A DNA stretch of 64,000 bases from Micromonospora coxensis (lineage in GTDB: Bacteria > Actinomycetota > Actinomycetes > Mycobacteriales > Micromonosporaceae), in contig NZ_LT607753.1 in the NCBI RefSeq assembly GCF_900090295.1, forward strand, positions 2,294,001 to 2,358,000, written 5' to 3'. Below are positions 16,592 to 23,897 of this stretch, piece after piece (the stretch's first letter is position 1; the number at the start of each line of letters is the position of its first letter). The notes under the pieces are model-generated. The model searched no databases and was not told the DNA's origin. It was given only the letters and a program-made list of their open reading frames with translations. A program made the translations under genes and the position numbers.

Positions 16592-17623
16592 TCAGGGCAG
16601 GACGCAGGTGGGGCTCGGCACCTCGACCGGCTCGCCGACCGGCTCCGGCACCCCCGAGCCGGGGTCGATCCGGAACACCCGGACCATGTCGGCCCGTTCG
16701 TCCGCGACGTAGAGGTGCTGCCCGACCGGCACGAAGTGCCGCGGCCACTCGCCGCCCGTCTCCACCTCGGCCACCAGCCGGGGCAGCTCGGCGTCGAGCG
16801 CGAAGACCGCGACCGTGCCCACTCCCCGGTTGCCGACGTAGAGGAACCGGCCGTCGGGCCCGACGGTGATCTCGGACGGCTGGACGTGACCGGCCCGCCC
16901 GCTGGCGTCGACCCGGCCGCGCTGGTGCAGCGCCCCCTCCGCGGTCAGCTCGTAGGCCGTGACGGTGGCGTCCAGTTCGCCGGCCACCCAGCAGCGCCGC
17001 CCGTCCGGGTGCCGGGCCAGGTGACGCGGGCCGGTGCCGGCGGCGGTACGCACCCGCGGCGCCCGGGGCACCAGCCGGCCCGACCCGGCGTCCAGGTCGT
17101 AGCGGTAGATGGAGTCGGTGCCGAGGTCGACGGCGAGCAACGGGCCGCCCCCGGGGTCCGGGGAGACCATGTGGCAGTGCGCCGTCTCCTGGCGCTCGGG
17201 GTCCGGACCGTGGCCCTCGTGCACGACGAGGTCGCTGCGCTCGCCGGGCACGCCGCGCCCGTCGAGCGGGAGGACCGCCACGCTGCCGCCGCCGTAGTTG
17301 GCCACGAAGAGGTGCCCGCCGTCGGGCGCGACCGCCAGGTGGCAGGGCTCCGCGCCGCCGCTGGACCGGACGGCGAGCGGGGTGAGTTCGCCCCGCTCCC
17401 CCACCTCGAACGCGCTGACCTGCCCCTCGGCCAGCTCGTTGACCGCGTAGAGCACCGGCAGGGCGGGGTGCCGGACGAGGAAGGACGGCGAGTCGGTGAC
17501 CGCGACCGTGCCGAGCGGGGTCAGCGCGCCCGAGACCGGGTCCCGGTGGGCGGCGACGATGCCGTCACCCCGCCCGCCACTGGCCGCCGTGTATCCCCCC
17601 ACGTGGACGATCTCGCTCGTCAC
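16592..17623 (-). CDS. Lactonase-family seven-bladed beta-propeller (6-phosphogluconolactonase-like)
   Basis: Protein of 343 residues, lactonase family (YbhE/Pgl type), which hydrolyses 6-phosphogluconolactone or related lactones. Repeated blade motifs are visible: HLAVAPDGGHLFVANYGGGSV, ARHPDGRRCWVAGEL, EITVGPDGRFLYVGNRGV and PVGQHLYVADERADMV. The block TAHCHMVSPDPGG fits the conserved HxH region of the family. GTG 17623 is chosen because GGAGGG lies eight bases upstream; the frame is open for twelve more codons. There is no signal peptide, so it is cytoplasmic. It is a lone gene, so assignment to the pentose phosphate pathway is only by family. Confidence 0.85.
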   Translation of the reverse strand: MTSEIVHVGGYTAASGGRGDGIVAAHRDPVSGALTPLGTVAVTDSPSFLVRHPALPVLYAVNELAEGQVSAFEVGERGELTPLAVRSSGGAEPCHLAVAPDGGHLFVANYGGGSVAVLPLDGRGVPGERSDLVVHEGHGPDPERQETAHCHMVSPDPGGGPLLAVDLGTDSIYRYDLDAGSGRLVPRAPRVRTAAGTGPRHLARHPDGRRCWVAGELDATVTAYELTAEGALHQRGRVDASGRAGHVQPSEITVGPDGRFLYVGNRGVGTVAVFALDAELPRLVAEVETGGEWPRHFVPVGQHLYVADERADMVRVFRIDPGSGVPEPVGEPVEVPSPTCVLP

Positions 17624-17806
17624 CGGTCCACCCTCCGCCGATCCTGTCGTCGATCCCACCAGAGCCTTCCCGGTGGGCCCGGGCGTTAGCCCTGTTCTCG
17701 CCGGATTTTCTGGCCCACCCCGGCGGGCGCGGCCGGGTCGACCCGGCGACGCCGAGGAGCGTGACCGGGTCGACCCGGGCCCGGCGACGGGTCGGGGCCG
17801 GCCGGG

Positions 17807-18409
17807 TCAGGCCACCGGGACCGGTTCGCCCCGCTGCCGGGCGACGTGCTCGACCAGCGAGATCAGCACCAGCTTGGCGGACTGGCGGTCCCGGGCGTCG
17901 CAGAGCACCATCGGGACCTCCGGGTCGAGGTCCAGCGCCTGGCGCACCGCCTCGATGCCGAACCGGCGGGACCCGTCGAAGCAGTTCACCCCGACCACGA
18001 ACGGGATGCCCCGCTGCTCGAAGTAGTCGATCGACGGGAAGCAGTCGGCGAGGCGGCGGGTGTCGGCGAGCACCACCGCGCCGAGCGCGCCGAAGGCCAG
18101 CTCGTCCCAGAGGAACCAGAAGCGGTCCTGCCCGGGCGTGCCGAACAGGTAGACCTGGAGGTCCTCGTTGATGGTGATCCGACCGAAGTCCATCGCCACC
18201 GTGGTGGTCGTCTTCGCCTCCACCCCGGAGACGTCGTCGGTGCCGATGCCGACGCTGGTCAACACCTCCTCGGTCTGCAGCGGGCGGACCTCACTCAGGG
18301 CGCTGACCAGCGTCGTCTTGCCCGCGCCGAAGCCACCGGCGATGAGGATCTTGAGAGCCAGCGGCAACCGGGGTCCGGAGGAGCCCCGGTCAGAGCGCAC
18401 GTAGTCCAC
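17807..18409 (-). CDS. cvnD: Conservon GTPase (CvnD-like)
   Basis: Small Ras/MglA-like GTPase of 200 residues, last gene of a conservon. P-loop GGFGAGKTT (about 20-28), switch T in KTTTTVAMDFG, G3 region FGTPGQDRF with the WDELAFGA follow-on, and NCFD in place of NKxD at G4, as is usual in this family. The GTG start at 18409 overlaps the DUF742 gene by 20 bases. In Streptomyces such GTPases associate with the membrane with CvnA-C in a G-protein-like complex that affects development and antibiotic production. Confidence 0.93.
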   Translation of the reverse strand: MDYVRSDRGSSGPRLPLALKILIAGGFGAGKTTLVSALSEVRPLQTEEVLTSVGIGTDDVSGVEAKTTTTVAMDFGRITINEDLQVYLFGTPGQDRFWFLWDELAFGALGAVVLADTRRLADCFPSIDYFEQRGIPFVVGVNCFDGSRRFGIEAVRQALDLDPEVPMVLCDARDRQSAKLVLISLVEHVARQRGEPVPVA

Positions 18410-18776
18410 TGACCACCGCCTTGAGGATGTCGTTGTCGGGAATTCCGGCGGTCGGCGGCTCGTGCACCGAGACCAACCCCCGGGCGAGGAGGTCGCCGAG
18501 GAGGACCCGTACCACGCCCACGGCGAGGTCCAGGTCGGCGGCGAGGTCGGCCACCGCGACCGGGCGGCGGGCCAGCTCGACCAGGCGTCGGTGCTCCGGC
18601 TGGAGCCCGGCCCGGCCGGACGGGTCCACACCCGGGCCGGCCAACACGAACGCGACCAGGTCGAAACCGTCGACGGCCGGGCGCACCCGGCCGCCGGTGA
18701 GGGTGTACGGGCGGACCACCGGGCCGGCCGCGCCGTCCAGCCACTCGTGCTGGGGGCCCGGCGGCTCAGCCCGCAT
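18390..18776 (-). CDS. cvnC: Conservon DUF742 protein (CvnC-like)
   Basis: Cytoplasmic protein of 128 residues with the DUF742 winged-helix fold: VVRPYTLTGGRVRP near the N-terminus, RRLVELARRPVAVADLAADLDLAVGVVRVLLGDLLARGLV in the middle and NDILKAVVSGLRAL at the C-terminus. It overlaps both neighbours (cvnB by 11 bases, cvnD by 20), so the set is translated as one operon. It is predicted to bridge the roadblock protein and the GTPase. Confidence 0.93.
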   Translation of the reverse strand: MRAEPPGPQHEWLDGAAGPVVRPYTLTGGRVRPAVDGFDLVAFVLAGPGVDPSGRAGLQPEHRRLVELARRPVAVADLAADLDLAVGVVRVLLGDLLARGLVSVHEPPTAGIPDNDILKAVVSGLRAL

Positions 18777-19188
18777 CGGCGGCTCCCACCGTCACGCGGG
18801 CGGGTGCGGTCAGGTTCTCACCCACCCGGATCACCAGCATCGCCATCTCGTACGCCACGAAGCCGATGTCCGCGTCGGCCTCGCAGACCACGGCCAGGCA
18901 GGCCCCCTGCCCGGCGGCGGTGACGAAGAGGTACGCGGACTCCATCTCCACCACGGTCTGCCGGACCCCGCCACCGGCGAGGTGCCGGCTGGCGCCCTTG
19001 GCCAGGCTGGAGAAGCCGGACGCCAGGGCGGAGAGGTGCTCGGCGGCGGACCGGTCCAGGTCGGCGGACGCGCCCAGCAGCAGCCCGTCGGCGGAGAGGA
19101 CCACCGCCTCCCGGGCGGCGGGCACCCGCTCCACCAGTTCGTCGAGCAACCAGCCGAGATCGGCGCTCTGCCTCGTCGTGTGCACCAC
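18766..19188 (-). CDS. cvnB: Conservon roadblock/LC7 protein (CvnB-like)
   Basis: Roadblock/LC7 domain protein of 140 residues, typically a regulator or GTPase-activating partner of the CvnD GTPase. Hallmarks are LGWLLDELVERVPAAREAVVLSADGLLLG and AYLFVTAAGQGACLAVV. Two adjacent GTG codons (19188 and 19185) can start it; the first overlaps the last base of the cvnA TAG stop. Confidence 0.93.
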   Translation of the reverse strand: MVHTTRQSADLGWLLDELVERVPAAREAVVLSADGLLLGASADLDRSAAEHLSALASGFSSLAKGASRHLAGGGVRQTVVEMESAYLFVTAAGQGACLAVVCEADADIGFVAYEMAMLVIRVGENLTAPARVTVGAADAG

Positions 19189-21533
19189 TAGGCGTCCCTC
19201 TCAGTCGCGGTCGGGGATTCGGGGGTCGTCGCCGGCTCGCGTGGCGACGGGGACGACTCGGGGTGGTCGATCCGCTGGTCGGTGCGGCCCGCCACCGGCC
19301 CCCCGGGCCGGCCCGGGGGCAGTGGGTGGAGGGTGGCGCCTTCGCGCCGGCCCCGGGCGGTGCCCGCCTGGAGCGCGGACATCTGCCGGCGTACCTCCTC
19401 CGGCGAGCGCGGGGCGGGCGCCTCCGCGGCCTGCGGCCGGGACCGGGCCGGCCCCCGGCGACGGACCCGGCGGGGCAGGCCGTCACCGTCCGGGGCGGCC
19501 TCCACCGACGAGGTGCGCGCCGGCGCGAACGGCAGCACGGTCTGCTCGGGGCGCTCCCGGGTGATCCGGCCGGACCGGCCGCGGGGCAGGGCGTCCAGCC
19601 GGGTGACCGAGGCGGCCGGGTGCCGCGCCGGGACCGGCGGCGCCGGCGGCTCGTCGGTGACCAGATCCACCGGTACGAGCACCACGGCGGTCGTGCCGCC
19701 CGGCACCCGGGGGCGCAGGGTGACCATGACGCCGTGCCGGGCGGCGAGGCGGGCCACCACGAACAGGCCCAGCCGGGCGCTGTCGGCCGGGTCGAACTCC
19801 GGCGGGTCGGCGAGGCGGCGGTTGGCCTCCTCCACGGCGCGCGGGGACATGCCCAGGCCGTGGTCGGTGATCTCGAGGACGTACCCCTTGGGGACCTGCT
19901 GCCCGCAGACCTCGACCCGGGTCTCCGGCGGGGAGAAGACGGTGGCGTTCTCGATCAGCTCGGCGAGCAGGTGGATGACGTCGGCGACGGCCCGGCCCAC
20001 CACCCCGGCGGGCTGCACGTCCCCGATGTCCACCCGGTCGTACGCCTCGACCTCGGAGACCGCGCCGCGGACCACGTCCAGCACGGCGACCGGCTGCCGC
20101 CAGCCCCGCCCGGGCGCCGCCCCGGCGAGGATGACCAGGTCCTCGGCGTGCCGGCGGAGCCGGGTGGCCAGGTGGTCGACCCGGAACAGGTCGGCCAGCT
20201 CGTCCGGGTCCTCGGCGCGGCGCTCCATCCGGTCGAGCAGGGCGAGCTGGCGGTGCACCAGGCCCTGGCTGCGGCGGGCGAGGTTGAGGAAGACCTCGTT
20301 GAGGCCGCGGCGGAGGGTGACCTCGTCGACGGCGGCGCGGACGGCGGTGCGCCGGACCTCGTTGAAGGCGCGGCCGACCTCGCCGATCTCGTCGGCGCCG
20401 TACTCCAGCGGTGGCGCCTCCCGGGCCACGTCGACCTGTTCGCCCCGGCGCAGCCGGGCCACCACGTCCGGCAGCCGCTGCTCGGCCATCTCCAGCGCGG
20501 CGGTCCGCACGCCGGTCAGCCGGCGTACCAAAGTTCGCCCGACCCGGACCGCGACCAGGACCGACACGACGACCGCCGCCAGGCCGAGCAGGGCGGCGAC
20601 GCCGAGCCGGACCAGGATGCCGACCGCCACCGGGACGGAGCGTTCGGCCAGCACGTCGGCCTGGGCCAGCTCGAAGTCGAGCAGCTGCCGCTGGACGGTC
20701 TCGTGACTGGTCGCCCAGGCGCGGGGGTCCACCGGCGGGCGACCGGACGGGTCGGCGCGCAGCAGCGCCTCCTGCATGGCGCGCAGCCGGACGATGTCGT
20801 CCCCGGCCACCAGTCGCTGGTAGGCCTCCCGGCCCCCGGGCGGCAGGTCCGCGACGGCGGTCTCGACCAGCAGCCGCTCGTTGCCGATGGCCTGTGCCAG
20901 CCGCAGGTGCTCCCCCTCGGCGAACCGCCCACCGGCGAGCGCACCGGCCACGAGCGCGTCGGTCTGGCCGAGCAGCTCGCGGGAGCGGCCGAGCGAGGTG
21001 AGCGCCAGCGCGTGCCGGTTGAGCTCCGCATCGGGTCCAGCGGCGGCCATCGCGGAGAAGGACTGGAAGACCGAGCCGACGAGGCCCGTGTAGAGGCCGC
21101 TCGCGGCGGCCCGGTCGACCAGCCCGCGGTCGATCAGGGAGCGCCCGGCCGAGAGGGTGTCGAGGGCGGCGCCCAGCTTGTCCAGGCGGTCGTCGAGCAG
21201 GTCGCCGGCGGCGTCACGCAGCCGCTCCCCGCCGATCCGCCGGCGCAGCTCGGTCACCGCGGAGTCGGTGCGCTGCCGCTGCGCGGCCAGGGCCGGCCGT
21301 ACGTCCCCGCCGGCCAGCGCCACCACCGACAGCCGGCGCTCGCGTTGCAGCTGGTCGACGACCACGCCGCCGGGGCGGCCGAGTTCGTCGAGGTAGGTGC
21401 GCGCGACGAGCAGGTCCAGCGCGGGGCCGAGGGTGAGCGTGGTGGTGAAGATCCAGAGCGCCAGCAGGGCAGCGACCGGGGTCACGACCAGGGCGGTCAG
21501 CTTGGCGCGGATCGACCAGTCGCGGGTGTCCAT
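19188..21533 (-). CDS. cvnA: Conservon sensor kinase-like protein (CvnA-like)
   Basis: Membrane sensor of 781 residues. A first helix (LTALVVTPVAALLALWIFTTT, about 12-33), a ~270-residue extracytoplasmic nitrate/nitrite-sensing-like (NIT) region, a second helix (VGILVRLGVAALLGLAAVVVSVLV, near 310), a HAMP-like linker, then a GHKL ATPase domain with ENATVFSPPETRV (N box) and DHGLGM (G1). A clear phospho-acceptor H box is not obvious, as in other CvnA proteins. The ~170-residue tail is Pro/Arg-rich and disordered. ATG 21533 (MDTRDWSIR) is chosen over upstream in-frame codons because it places the Arg/Lys cluster before helix 1. Confidence 0.92.
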   Translation of the reverse strand: MDTRDWSIRAKLTALVVTPVAALLALWIFTTTLTLGPALDLLVARTYLDELGRPGGVVVDQLQRERRLSVVALAGGDVRPALAAQRQRTDSAVTELRRRIGGERLRDAAGDLLDDRLDKLGAALDTLSAGRSLIDRGLVDRAAASGLYTGLVGSVFQSFSAMAAAGPDAELNRHALALTSLGRSRELLGQTDALVAGALAGGRFAEGEHLRLAQAIGNERLLVETAVADLPPGGREAYQRLVAGDDIVRLRAMQEALLRADPSGRPPVDPRAWATSHETVQRQLLDFELAQADVLAERSVPVAVGILVRLGVAALLGLAAVVVSVLVAVRVGRTLVRRLTGVRTAALEMAEQRLPDVVARLRRGEQVDVAREAPPLEYGADEIGEVGRAFNEVRRTAVRAAVDEVTLRRGLNEVFLNLARRSQGLVHRQLALLDRMERRAEDPDELADLFRVDHLATRLRRHAEDLVILAGAAPGRGWRQPVAVLDVVRGAVSEVEAYDRVDIGDVQPAGVVGRAVADVIHLLAELIENATVFSPPETRVEVCGQQVPKGYVLEITDHGLGMSPRAVEEANRRLADPPEFDPADSARLGLFVVARLAARHGVMVTLRPRVPGGTTAVVLVPVDLVTDEPPAPPVPARHPAASVTRLDALPRGRSGRITRERPEQTVLPFAPARTSSVEAAPDGDGLPRRVRRRGPARSRPQAAEAPAPRSPEEVRRQMSALQAGTARGRREGATLHPLPPGRPGGPVAGRTDQRIDHPESSPSPREPATTPESPTATERDA

Positions 21534-22220
21534 GAGTCCTCGCCCGAAGGGTGGCAGCGGTGGCGCCGGCACCGGCCGGGCAGCGCCCGGCCACGTGCCG
21601 GGCACCGGCACGGGCGCCTTGGGCAGGATACGTAATGGCGGCCCCGAGCACTACCGTCCGTCCCCCACCGGACTCCGTTGTGGACTCCGGGGTACGACGA
21701 AGTGACCTGTCCCGCGTCGCACGGGCGGCACTCCGGGTAGGACTCGCCGGCCTCGCGCAGTCCGGCCACCGAGGACGGCTCGAAGGTGATCTGCGGGTTC
21801 GCGGCCCGGGTTGTCCACCCCGTACGACCTGGCGCCGCCGGTCCGGTCGGTGCCGACCACCGCGTCCGGGCGCGGGGCGTGGAGCGGCAGTTGCAGGTGG
21901 TCCGGGCCGACCCGGTGGCGCCGGGTGTCCGAGTAGGAGAACGTCCGCCCGACCGGCGATGCCGACCGGCAGGTAGGGGAAGTCCTTTCCCGGGGCGGTG
22001 GCCGAGGGGTCGGACCACGGCCCTGGTTCGGACCGCCGGCCATCCGTATCACCCCACCTGAGGCCATTCATCTGGAATGAGTCGAGTTTCGGCGGTGGCC
22101 CGCCGTGTGGGTGTCGCCCTGTCGGCATCCGGTTCCGGACACGGATCCGGCAGGAAAGTCCGCGGGATCGGGATTGGCGATCACCGGACGGAGGGAATAC
22201 CGGATGGCGAAGGAGGAGCC
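21534..22220. other. Intergenic region with catalase remnant
   Basis: This 687-base gap between divergent cvnA and a membrane-protein gene holds the catalase remnant on the minus strand and, at its right end, a very strong ribosome site (AAGGAGGAG, about 22210-22218) for the gene at 22221. No intact gene, RNA or clear hairpin was seen in the rest (21991-22205). Confidence 0.6.
21670..21990 (-). pseudogene. Decayed catalase fragment
   Basis: On the minus strand three frames in succession give catalase-like pieces. DFPYLPVG (21984-21961) is followed, after a frame change near 21945, by GRTFSYSDTRRHRVGPDHLQ, matching the haem-proximal block with the axial Tyr region (FSYxDTxRHRLGPNxLQ). A second frame change near 21795 leads to PQITFEPSSVAGLREA and SYPE. 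About 30 residues normally between PVG and the GR(L)FSY block are missing, and no N-terminal catalase half is seen. It therefore carries one internal deletion and two frameshifts. Family assignment is by recalled motif similarity. Confidence 0.6.
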
Positions 22221-22814
22221 ATGTCGCCCACGCAGGTAATCGTTGTGGTTCTCGTCGTGCTGGTGGTCGCGGCGCTGGTCGCCGTGGCCGTCGTGGCCGG
22301 CCGTCGCCGCGCGCTCAAGCGCCGCTTCGGCCCCGAGTACGACCGGGCCGTGGCGGAGAAGGACAGCCGCACCGCCGCCGAACGGGAGCTGCGCGACCGG
22401 GAACGCCGGCACGCGGAGCTCGAACTCACCCCGCTGACCCCGGAGGCCCGCGCCCGGTACGCCGCCGCGTGGGAGGAACTCCAGGTCCGCTTCGTCGACT
22501 CCCCCGCCGAGACGGTCGGTGACGCCGACGAACTGGTCAGCCGGCTCATCGCCGACCGGGGTTACCCCACCGGGGACTTCTCGGACCAGATCGCCCACCT
22601 CTCCGTCGAGCACGCCCGCACCCTGACCCACTACCGGGACGCGCACGAGATCCGGCTGCGCAACGAGCGGGGCGAGGCCAGCACCGAGGAGCTGCGCCAG
22701 GCCCTCGTGCACTACCGCGCCCTCTTCGCCGACCTGCTCGGCGAGGAGCCGGTCGGGCACCGGCCCCCGGAGCAGCGCCACCCGGACAGCCCGCACGACG
22801 TCACCACCCGCTGA
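22221..22814 (+). CDS. Membrane-anchored protein of unknown function
   Basis: Protein of 197 residues with one N-terminal helix (VIVVVLVVLVVAALVAVAVVAG, about 6-27), then basic residues (GRRRALKRRFG), so the bulk is cytoplasmic. It continues as a charged helical region (YDRAVAEKDSRTAAERELRDRERRH) and a C-terminal domain starting at WEELQVRFVDSP. That domain matches the C-terminus of the next gene product. ATG 22221 follows a perfect AAGGAGGAG site. It is 11 bases from the next gene, an operon. I do not recognise a function; the architecture recalls general-stress membrane proteins of actinomycetes. Confidence 0.75.
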   Translation: MSPTQVIVVVLVVLVVAALVAVAVVAGRRRALKRRFGPEYDRAVAEKDSRTAAERELRDRERRHAELELTPLTPEARARYAAAWEELQVRFVDSPAETVGDADELVSRLIADRGYPTGDFSDQIAHLSVEHARTLTHYRDAHEIRLRNERGEASTEELRQALVHYRALFADLLGEEPVGHRPPEQRHPDSPHDVTTR

Positions 22815-22825
22815 GGAGAGCCGCC

Positions 22826-23770
22826 ATGCGCAGGGAAGAGCAGCAGGCCAGCCAGGACCACCCGGAGGCGGTGCGTTCCGCGCCGGTGCCCGTGCCGCCG
22901 TCGGGCGGCGCACCCGCGAACGGGACGCCCCGGCACGAGCCGGACGGCCGGGCCGACGTCCCCGAGGACATCCTCGAGGACCGGGGCACCTTCGACGACC
23001 CGACGGTGGCCGGCGGGCGACCGGCCGACGACCTCGACGACACCCGCCCGTACGACGGGCGCGCGGGAGACCGCGACGGCGGGCCCGAGTTCCACGAGCC
23101 GGCCCCGCTGCCCACCGCCTTCGGCGCGGCCACCGTGGGCGACGCGGTCGCCGCGTCCGCGCTGGCCAGCGGGCGACCCGAGGACGAGCGGGACGCCCGA
23201 CGGGAGGACACCGCGATGCCGGGCGACGGCGCGCCGGGGCGCACCGAGCCGTTCGACGACGAGCGGGCCGACCCGACGGCGGCCGACCGGATCCACGACC
23301 CGCACCGGTGGGACGCGACGCACGAGGGGGCCCCGGGGCCGGGACGCCGCGACGGCGACGCGCCGGCCGCCGGCGCCGCCGGGTACGGCAGCGCCGCGCC
23401 GACCATGGTCGACCCGGACACCGAGGCGAGTCGAGGCGCCGGCGTCGACACGGTCGCGGCGGCCGGCGCGACGAGCCCGGCCGGGGCCAACGTCCCCACC
23501 CACGCGGCGACGCTGTTCGACGCGGGGACGGCGCAGGGCTTCCGGGACCGCTGGCGCGACGTGCAGCTGCGCTTCGTCGACGACCCGCGTGCGGCCGCCG
23601 GTGAGGCCCAGTCGCTGGTCGAGGAGGCCATCCAGGCGCTCTCGGCCGCACTCTCGGCGCAGAAGCGGCAGCTCGGGGGCTGGCAGGACGCCGGGTCGGC
23701 CGACACCGAGCAGCTCCGGGTGGCGGTTCGGCAGTACCGGGACTTCCTGGATCGGGTCCTCGGCCGCTGA
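22826..23770 (+). CDS. Acidic disordered protein with shared C-terminal domain
   Basis: Protein of 314 residues. The first ~220 are acidic, Pro/Ala/Asp-rich and predicted disordered. The last ~85 (from GFRDRWRDVQLRFVDDP) form a helical domain that matches the partner encoded 11 bases upstream: WxxxQxRFVDxP, a Gly-x-Ala segment, TExLRxAxxxYR and a final LLG/VLG. No signal peptide or membrane segment. Function unknown. Good GGAGAG-type ribosome site before ATG 22826. The operon ends in a 16-bp perfect hairpin. Confidence 0.72.
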   Translation: MRREEQQASQDHPEAVRSAPVPVPPSGGAPANGTPRHEPDGRADVPEDILEDRGTFDDPTVAGGRPADDLDDTRPYDGRAGDRDGGPEFHEPAPLPTAFGAATVGDAVAASALASGRPEDERDARREDTAMPGDGAPGRTEPFDDERADPTAADRIHDPHRWDATHEGAPGPGRRDGDAPAAGAAGYGSAAPTMVDPDTEASRGAGVDTVAAAGATSPAGANVPTHAATLFDAGTAQGFRDRWRDVQLRFVDDPRAAAGEAQSLVEEAIQALSAALSAQKRQLGGWQDAGSADTEQLRVAVRQYRDFLDRVLGR

Positions 23771-23776
23771 CGATCC

Positions 23777-23821
23777 GCACACGTACGCCCCGGTCGGACG
23801 GCGATCGGGGCGTACGTGTGC
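23777..23821. terminator. 16-bp perfect hairpin terminator
   Basis: GCACACGTACGCCCCG (23777-23792) pairs exactly with CGGGGCGTACGTGTGC (23806-23821) around a 13-nt loop, six bases after the stop codon of the preceding operon. Confidence 0.75.
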
Positions 23822-23897
23822 GCACCGGACGGACGGACATGAAGCGCCGACTTCCGGGTAACAACGCGCCACGCGGGCGCGACGAGAGGTGACGGGG

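Noticed and set aside
19263..21635. Open frame of about 790 codons on the + strand
   Set aside because: Shadow of cvnA; composition is Arg/Gly/Val-rich and it has no family blocks.
21551..21976. 141-codon frame on the + strand over the catalase remnant
   Set aside because: Composition is Arg/Pro/Ala-rich and the catalase-like signal is on the opposite strand.
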